Shown: piece after piece, positions 7,308 to 11,041 of the stretch
Position numbering within the stretch: the first letter of the stretch is position 1
Layout: every line of letters begins with the position of its first letter
Source of the DNA: Clostridiales bacterium
Lineage (GTDB): Bacteria > Bacillota > Clostridia > Lachnospirales > Lachnospiraceae
Assembly: GCA_018374355.1 (NCBI GenBank)
Contig: JAHAFI010000053.1
Span: 1 to 11,041, forward strand
DNA: 11,041 nucleotides
Reading direction: 5' to 3'
Program-made: the position numbers and the translations under genes
The notes under the pieces: generated by a model
The model's input: the letters and a program-made list of their open reading frames with translations, nothing else
What the model was told of the DNA's origin: nothing
Databases searched by the model: none

Positions 7308-7336
7308 ACTATATCACATTTATACTCAAAACACAA
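7308..7336 (-). promoter_or_regulatory. Promoter of the toxin-antitoxin-cas5c-cas2 operon
   Basis: On the minus strand, TTGTGT (-35, 7331-7336), a 17-bp spacer and TATAGT (-10, 7308-7313) with an upstream TG forming an extended -10 make a good housekeeping-sigma promoter. Transcription should begin near 7301, leaving a leader of about 60 nt before the start at 7238. No other promoter of equal quality is visible before cas5c, and the genes down to cas2 are tightly packed, so this promoter probably drives all eight. Confidence 0.75.
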
Positions 7337-7349
7337 CCTATATATATTT

Positions 7350-7371
7350 TGTTACCACAAATTTCATTGAA
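7350..7371 (-). promoter_or_regulatory. Predicted Cascade operator: TTC PAM plus 19-nt protospacer
   Basis: Read on the minus strand, bases 7371-7369 are TTC and bases 7368-7350 are AATGAAATTTGTGGTAACA. The same 19 bases occur at 7452-7470, starting at the first base after the repeat-like handle. TTC on the 5' side of the protospacer is the canonical I-C PAM. A full 34-nt protospacer would extend to 7335 and so reach the -35 box of the operon promoter. Complementarity beyond base 19 is only scattered (positions 21, 22, 24, 26 and 28 match), which is the kind of partial match expected to permit binding but not Cas3 destruction. Function is inferred. Confidence 0.8.
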
Positions 7372-7388
7372 GATTCTTATAATTTTCA

Positions 7389-7417
7389 TTGAGTTCTTAC
7401 ACCAAAACTGATATACT
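7389..7417 (+). promoter_or_regulatory. Promoter of the repeat-derived small RNA
   Basis: TTGAGT (7389-7394), a 17-bp spacer and TATACT (7412-7417), with TG at 7409-7410 giving an extended -10, form a strong predicted promoter on the + strand. Transcription should start at about 7424, three bases before the repeat-like element at 7427. No gene follows on this strand, so the product is expected to be a small non-coding RNA. Confidence 0.8.
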
Positions 7418-7426
7418 ATTAAATGT

Positions 7427-7451
7427 GTCAGGGAAACCTGTGGGTTGAAAG
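7427..7451 (+). repeat. Orphan degenerate I-C repeat (psi-repeat)
   Basis: These 25 bases keep the plan of the array repeat. GT leads, then a 4-bp stem CAGG/CCTG (7429-7432 and 7437-7440) with a GAAA tetraloop, then the 11-nt handle TGGGTTGAAAG (7441-7451). The array version has GT, a 7-bp stem, a 4-nt loop and TGGATTGAAAT. The handles match at 9 of 11 positions, and the length difference of 6 nt is entirely the three base pairs lost from the stem. The stem sequence itself has changed while pairing is kept, which points to selection on structure. Confidence 0.85.
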
Positions 7452-7477
7452 AATGAAATTTGTGGTAACATAAAAAA

Positions 7478-7518
7478 GAAGAAGCAGTTCAGGAATTCTA
7501 TTCTTATTCTGCTTCTTC
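7478..7518 (-). terminator. cas3 terminator, probably shared with the small RNA
   Basis: A perfect 10-bp inverted repeat (GAAGAAGCAG / CTGCTTCTTC; arms 7478-7487 and 7509-7518, loop 21 nt) lies 47 bp downstream of the cas3 stop. On the minus strand it is followed by TTTTTT, a clear intrinsic terminator. It should separate cas3 from the Cascade operon. On the + strand the T-run is weaker (CTTCTTAAATT), but the same hairpin is the only candidate 3' end for the small RNA. Confidence 0.8.
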
Positions 7519-7564
7519 CTTCTTAAATTAAATATCTTTTTCAGCGAACTCTCCACTCATATGG

Positions 7565-9703
7565 CTATAATATCAGAGCCATTCCCGATTCTACTCCCAA
7601 ATTCAGCCCCATCTCTTCCGTATACTGGCTTTCATCCGCCAATTCATAAAAATCTTTCAAATCTTCCGAAACCGGCCGGAGCATGCCCCCGCCATTTAAG
7701 CTTTCAAATTCTCTGTCGTACACTTGAACTGTATATGCCCCCGCTTTTCTCATACCAGCCTTGGTATATCCCTTGTATTTCATTTGCTGTAAGAGTTCTC
7801 CGGCTTCTTCCTCGATCGGAATAAAAATCGTCTTTGTATTTTCCTCAATCAGCTTAAATTCTTTTCCTACTCTTGCAAAATTGTGTCCGGTCATTTTAAA
7901 CTCATCCATAATCCTTTTTTTGTCCAAACTTTCTCCTCGGAAACGATACAGCATAGAAAAGTACCTCTCTATCACCTCCAGCGAAAAAATATCTTCCCCC
8001 TCTTCCAGCAACAGATTTGCCACATCGATCTGCTGTCGCTGTCCGGGTGTCATTTCTTTTCCCTCAAACCGGAAAACAGAAACCACACTATCTTCCGGCG
8101 CTCGCTTCCCTTCCCGATTGCATCGCCCTGCTGCCTGTATCATAGAATCCACCCCGGCAATCTGTCTGTACACAGATATAAAATCCAGATCCACCCCCGC
8201 TTCTACCAGACTGGTAGAAATTAAAATGCACCTTTCTCCTCCGGCAAGACGCTCACGGATTTCTTTTAAAACTCTCTTTCTATGCAGAGGATACATCGCA
8301 GTAGATAAATGATAAACACCTTCCCCCTCTAACTGGCGGTAAAGACACTGAGCCCTTTTCTTCGTATTAACAATACACAGTGCTTGTTTTTCCTGAATCA
8401 ATCGCTCAGCCAAATCTTCTTCTGTCACAGTACCTATATTTTGGAAAGAAACCCGTTCAAAGAAACGAAATTGCTCTTCCATCCTCGGACAAAGTTCTAC
8501 AAAGCTCCTTCCATTCTGAAAAAAAGCTCCCAAAGCCGGCTGTGTGGCCGTACACAACACCAGGCTGGCTCTGTAGCGTTCCACCAACTCTTCCATCATG
8601 GAGATACAAGGCTTTAGATAATCATTAGGAAGCATCTGAGCTTCGTCAAAAATAATTACGCTGTTAGCAATATTATGAAGTTTTCTGCATTTTGAAGATT
8701 TATTTCCGAATAAGGATTCAAAAAACTGTACATTTGTCGTCACCACCACTGGCTTATCCCAGTTTTCCGCTGCGAGATGCATGGGTTTTAGTTCTTCGCT
8801 GCTTTCATAGTCCACATTACTGTGATTTTCCAAAACATTTTCTTCACCTAAGATTTCACGAAACACCTGAGCATTCTGTTCAATAATACTGGTATATGGA
8901 ATCACATAAATCACCCGTTCCATATGATTCTCTATGGCATGACGCAGCGCAAATGTCAGAGATGCAACCGTTTTCCCACCTCCTGTAGGTACCGTCAGGC
9001 GAAACAGCCCTCTCTCCTTTTTTCCCTGTTCCATACAATGCTTTAAAATCTCCGTTCTGTGCCCGTTTACTGTATCGGATTCCGTATTTTCAAGCCATCC
9101 GGAAATATGCTGATTCAGTTTTTCAAATAGTACAGCCATGGGTTCACCAGGGCTTCTCTCTGTTATCCCATTTTGCATAAAATATTCTGTGTCCAGAAAA
9201 TCCGCATCCACCAAACAGGAATAGAGCATTCGTATAAATACGCTCAAAGAAAAAGGGGGATTTTTCACTTTTTTAGGATCAAAGGGAGGTTTCTTTATTT
9301 GGGGAATCTGGATTTCTTTTTGATATGCTTCATAGTTTTCCACCCTTTTTTGTTTTCTCCCCATTAACGTAGGTGCGCTTGCCGTGTCAAAATGCACACT
9401 TCCATAATCCGGCAATCCGGCGTGATGTCCTGCTATACAATAACTCAGAAACCCATACATCCCGTCCTTTGCCAGACAGAGCTGTGCCCCCGCCGTAGAA
9501 TGATCCACCCGTTTCTCCTTTCCCCGAATTTTTTCCTGAAAAGCATCTGAATACTTCCCGATGTCATGGAGCATCCCACAGCAGTATCCCCATTCATATG
9601 TTCCAAAGGCTTCTGCAAATTCACCTGCCAGGCGGGCAGTCCCCTCTAGGTGTTCTTTCATAAACTGCTTCCGCTCCCCCTCAATATGTGCTAAATATTC
9701 CAT
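7565..9703 (-). CDS. cas3: CRISPR-associated helicase-nuclease Cas3 (HD-fused, type I-C)
   Basis: This 712-residue protein degrades target DNA after recruitment by Cascade. The N-terminal HD nuclease shows MLHDIGKYSDAF (His46-Asp47), DHSTAG (67-72) and AGHHAGLPD (about 91-99). The superfamily 2 helicase shows Walker A VPTGGGKT (238-245), Walker B IIFDEAQ (DEAQ 353-356), motif III TATQPA (385-390) and motif VI QAAGRCNREGKR (523-534). All catalytic motifs are intact. The ATG at 9703 begins MEYLAHIEGE, the family-typical start, with GGGAGAG upstream. An in-frame ATG at 9727 has no ribosome site and lies almost at the expected transcription start. Unlike most I-C operons, it is cut off from cas5c by a terminator and by two non-cas genes. 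Confidence 0.97.
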   Translation of the reverse strand: MEYLAHIEGERKQFMKEHLEGTARLAGEFAEAFGTYEWGYCCGMLHDIGKYSDAFQEKIRGKEKRVDHSTAGAQLCLAKDGMYGFLSYCIAGHHAGLPDYGSVHFDTASAPTLMGRKQKRVENYEAYQKEIQIPQIKKPPFDPKKVKNPPFSLSVFIRMLYSCLVDADFLDTEYFMQNGITERSPGEPMAVLFEKLNQHISGWLENTESDTVNGHRTEILKHCMEQGKKERGLFRLTVPTGGGKTVASLTFALRHAIENHMERVIYVIPYTSIIEQNAQVFREILGEENVLENHSNVDYESSEELKPMHLAAENWDKPVVVTTNVQFFESLFGNKSSKCRKLHNIANSVIIFDEAQMLPNDYLKPCISMMEELVERYRASLVLCTATQPALGAFFQNGRSFVELCPRMEEQFRFFERVSFQNIGTVTEEDLAERLIQEKQALCIVNTKKRAQCLYRQLEGEGVYHLSTAMYPLHRKRVLKEIRERLAGGERCILISTSLVEAGVDLDFISVYRQIAGVDSMIQAAGRCNREGKRAPEDSVVSVFRFEGKEMTPGQRQQIDVANLLLEEGEDIFSLEVIERYFSMLYRFRGESLDKKRIMDEFKMTGHNFARVGKEFKLIEENTKTIFIPIEEEAGELLQQMKYKGYTKAGMRKAGAYTVQVYDREFESLNGGGMLRPVSEDLKDFYELADESQYTEEMGLNLGVESGMALIL

Positions 9704-9736
9704 GAGTTTTACTCTCCCTACAATCATCTTTGTATT

Positions 9737-9742
9737 ATTATA
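9737..9742 (-). promoter_or_regulatory. Candidate -10 element of the cas3 promoter
   Basis: A perfect TATAAT on the minus strand lies 34 nt upstream of the chosen cas3 ATG at 9703. No good -35 box is found 17 nt upstream of it; weak TTGATA and TTGAAG elements lie further away. Transcription from here would start near 9730, which argues against the ATG at 9727 as translation start. I see nothing else certain in 9743-9824. Confidence 0.45.
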
Positions 9743-9824
9743 CTCTCATTTTCTATCCGTTTTCCATATCATTTTCTTCAACATATCAAAGCGAAAAAAG
9801 ATGGATAATGACAACCTGCATATT

Positions 9825-9905
9825 TTAATAACAGCACATTTCTAACCGCATATTTTCCAGCATGCAGTCCAATGCCCTTCCCCGGTCTTTTTCAACACAG
9901 GACAT
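9825..9905 (-). pseudogene. Possible remnant of the gene that followed the DppC-like permease
   Basis: A 26-residue minus-strand frame starts 7 nt after the permease stop, where a GGAGGA ribosome site is present. It reads MSCVEKDRGRALDCM, then LENMRLEMCCY, stop. In peptide/nickel transporter operons the next genes are two ATPases; the stretch MLENMRLEM is vaguely like an ATPase N-terminus, but there is no Walker motif. The good ribosome site with only a stub behind it suggests that the downstream genes were lost or displaced. This is weak evidence. Confidence 0.2.
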
Positions 9906-9912
9906 TCCTCCG

Positions 9913-10725
9913 CTACATACTTTTTTCATCTAGAAAATCCCGCAGCATATCGCCAAGAATATTCGAGATCAGAATCATCACACCCGGCCAGAACATCAAC
10001 ATCGGATTACTGTGCATAAAAACCCTTCCATCACTGATCATCATCCCCCACTCCGGATTCGGCGCTTTCACACCCAGACCCAAAAAGGAAAATCCGGAAA
10101 TTGCCAGAATCATCTGCCCGAAGTCTATGGTGACAATGGCAATCATCTGGGGCATAATGTTTGGAAAAATATTACTTCTAACAATCTTCCAAATGGAAGA
10201 AGCTGAAAGCCTGCTTGCCAGAATATATGTTTTTTCTTTTTCACTTCTCGTAAGATTCCGCGCTACTCTTGCATACCATACCCACTGCACCAGGACCATC
10301 GCCAGAACAATATTTCTGATTCCTGTTCCCAAAATACTTACAATCACAAGTGACAGCACAAGTGACGGAAATGCATACAGAATGTCGCACACTCTCATGA
10401 TAAACTTATCCGTAATTCCACCGATATATCCGGAAAAAATCCCAATAAATATCCCGCATACCGCCGATATGGAACTTGCCAGAACAGCAAATCCCAACGT
10501 AGGACGTATTCCATAAATAATCCTTGAAAAAATACACCGTCCCATGTGATCCGTACCCATCGGAAACTCCAAAGACGGACTTAGAAATTTCTGCATCAGA
10601 TCAGCTTCTGTCGGGTCATGGGGAGCTGCGAACGGTGCAAATACACCGGCAACTGCCAGCAGCGCCAAAAAGCCGATACAAATCCAAGCAGATTTCTTTT
10701 GGAAAAATTCAGTTAGTCTCATCAT
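9913..10725 (-). CDS. ABC transporter permease, DppC/OppC/NikC family
   Basis: This 270-residue membrane protein has an N-terminal transmembrane helix at about 13-33 and the family motif MGTDHMGRCIFSRIIYGIRP at 56-75. The helical permease core follows, then the cytoplasmic ATPase-contact (EAA-type) loop at about 165-192 (ILASRLSASSIWKIVRSNIF), and the conserved FSFLGLGVKAPNPEWGMMIS near the C-terminus. It forms a heterodimer with a DppB-type partner, here the adjacent fragment, to import peptides or nickel. Sequence alone does not decide between these substrates. The gene overlaps the partner's stop codon as TGATG, with GGAGG just upstream. No ATPase genes follow within the 200 bp before cas3. 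Confidence 0.93.
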   Translation of the reverse strand: MMRLTEFFQKKSAWICIGFLALLAVAGVFAPFAAPHDPTEADLMQKFLSPSLEFPMGTDHMGRCIFSRIIYGIRPTLGFAVLASSISAVCGIFIGIFSGYIGGITDKFIMRVCDILYAFPSLVLSLVIVSILGTGIRNIVLAMVLVQWVWYARVARNLTRSEKEKTYILASRLSASSIWKIVRSNIFPNIMPQMIAIVTIDFGQMILAISGFSFLGLGVKAPNPEWGMMISDGRVFMHSNPMLMFWPGVMILISNILGDMLRDFLDEKSM

Positions 10726-10946
10726 CAGTCCTCCAGTTGAATACGCGGGTCAAGCCATGCGCAGATGAGATCCGCTGCCATATTGGTCATGATAAACACC
10801 AGCGCCAGAAAAAGAATATACCCCTGTATCACCGGATAATCTCTTCCTGCTATCGCATCCACAATTCTTCTTCCAAGTCCCGGAAATGAAAATACATTTT
10901 CCACGATAACACTTCCTGCCAGAAGGCCTCCCAGATTCATTCCCAT
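10725..10946 (-). pseudogene. DppB/OppB/NikB-family permease, C-terminal fragment only
   Basis: This is 73 residues of the C-terminal end of the partner permease, with the family signature GMNLGGLLAGSVIVENVFSF, then PGLGRRIVDAI, and the final helix ending WLDPRIQLED. The N-terminal two-thirds (about 230-240 residues) are missing. Reading upstream, family similarity stops at about 10950, and the frame then runs through unrelated sequence to a TAG at 10998-11000. The ATG at 10946 is an internal methionine, not a real start. Similarity is lost exactly at an inverted repeat (10945-10975) next to the terminal direct repeat. The break may be a real rearrangement or a contig-end chimera. Confidence 0.8.
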
Positions 10947-10975
10947 AGCTGTGTTTTTTTGATAAGCACAGCTAT
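10945..10975. repeat. Inverted repeat at the permease breakpoint
   Basis: A perfect 9-bp inverted repeat, ATAGCTGTG / CACAGCTAT, has arms at 10945-10953 and 10967-10975 with a 13-nt loop. It sits exactly where the DppB-like reading frame loses family similarity. Short inverted repeats at such junctions are common in template-switch or library-chimera artefacts, and also at real micro-inversions. Confidence 0.6.
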
Positions 10976-10991
10976 CATAATATCCTTTTTC

Positions 10992-11041
10992 CTGTCCCTA
11001 TCCGGCGAGTTTCTTTCGTATTACGATATCATATGGTATCA
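10992..11041. repeat. 50-bp exact terminal direct repeat, right copy
   Basis: This copy is identical to bases 1-50. If the window is closed through this overlap it becomes a circle of 10991 bp in which two different 5'-truncated permease genes face away from each other. No replication, partition or mobilisation gene is present to support a real small replicon, so an assembly closure is the simplest reading. Confidence 0.95.

Larger units (their letters stand above)
7424..7518 (+). ncRNA. Predicted crRNA-like regulatory RNA (CreA/CreR-like) from a degenerate single-repeat mini-CRISPR
   Basis: This is a predicted RNA of about 95 nt. It starts at the promoter's expected start site, holds a shortened I-C repeat (7427-7451), then a spacer-like stretch beginning at 7452, and ends in a 10-bp hairpin (7478-7518). 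The first 19 spacer bases match perfectly the TTC-flanked site at 7350-7368 next to the operon promoter. No second repeat follows, so the 3' end would be set by the hairpin rather than by a repeat. Cas5c should be able to cut at the stem base and leave an 11-nt handle. Known relatives in concept are the CreA RNA antitoxin of CreTA modules and Cas-regulating crRNA-like RNAs; I know of no description of this particular arrangement. The transcript and its processing are predictions; the sequence match and PAM are directly visible. Confidence 0.8.

Noticed and set aside
7308..7400. Whether the TTTCATTGA pair and AT-rich stretch are iterons or a protein operator
   Set aside because: There are only two imperfect copies and no replication or regulator gene nearby; a conventional repressor site remains possible but is not needed to explain the sequence.
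7350..7470. The 19-bp inverted repeat read as terminal repeats of a miniature insertion element
   Set aside because: There is no flanking target duplication that I can see; one arm starts exactly at the end of a repeat-like handle and the other is flanked by the I-C PAM. Guide and target is the better reading.
7423..7473. A 16-residue frame (MCQGNLWVERMKFVVT) within the small RNA
   Set aside because: The ATG falls at the predicted transcription start with no ribosome site, and every part of it is better explained by the repeat-like hairpin, handle and guide. A tiny toxic peptide cannot be fully excluded but has no independent support.
9872..10889. Plus-strand open frames opposite the permease genes
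   Set aside because: They are antisense shadows of the DppC- and DppB-like genes, without ribosome sites or recognisable domains.

Overview
The window looks like a chromosomal segment from a low-to-mid-GC Bacillota, most likely a Clostridia/Lachnospiraceae-type gut anaerobe. I base this on codon style, strong AGGAGG-type ribosome sites, the I-C repeat sequence, and peptide/nickel and taurine-like ABC permeases of clostridial character. It carries a complete type I-C CRISPR-Cas locus on the minus strand, flanked by truncated ABC-transporter permease genes.

Layout in + coordinates. 2-175 is the C-terminal end of an ABC permease (+ strand), closed by a hairpin terminator (198-224). 274-354 may be a gene remnant. 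350-841 is a CRISPR array of seven perfect 31-bp repeats plus one decayed trailer-end repeat, with seven spacers of 34-36 nt. 842-1026 is the leader. From 1027 upward all genes are on the minus strand: cas2, cas1, cas4, cas7, cas8c and cas5c, tightly overlapped. Two non-cas genes follow (6347-6787 and 6771-7238): a DUF3791-type protein and a DUF3990 (ADP-ribosyltransferase-fold) protein, which together look like an antitoxin-toxin pair inserted at the head of the Cascade operon. After a regulatory region (7239-7564) comes cas3 (7565-9703) with its own promoter and terminator. 9913-10946 holds a DppC/NikC-like permease and the C-terminal piece of its DppB/NikB-like partner.

The main discovery is in 7308-7518. 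A + strand promoter (extended -10, 17-bp spacer) should start a small RNA at about 7424. Almost immediately it reads a shortened I-C repeat (7427-7451): GT, a 4-bp stem with a GAAA loop, then an 11-nt handle matching the array handle at 9 of 11 positions. The 19 nt directly after that handle (7452-7470) match perfectly a site at 7350-7368, which is flanked on the correct side by TTC, the type I-C PAM. That site lies just upstream of, and its full 34-nt protospacer would touch, the -35 box of the minus-strand promoter (7308-7336) for toxin-antitoxin-cas5c-cas8c-cas7-cas4-cas1-cas2. This is the architecture of a degenerate-CRISPR regulatory RNA (CreA/CreR-like). It would guide Cascade to repress, not cut, the promoter of its own operon, here with a protein ADP-ribosyltransferase-type toxin pair in first position. 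The inferred logic is that functional Cascade keeps the toxin and cas genes low, and loss or inhibition of Cascade derepresses both.

The first and last 50 bases of the window are identical, and both end genes are 5'-truncated. This suggests a circularised or artefactually closed contig, so the outermost context should not be trusted.
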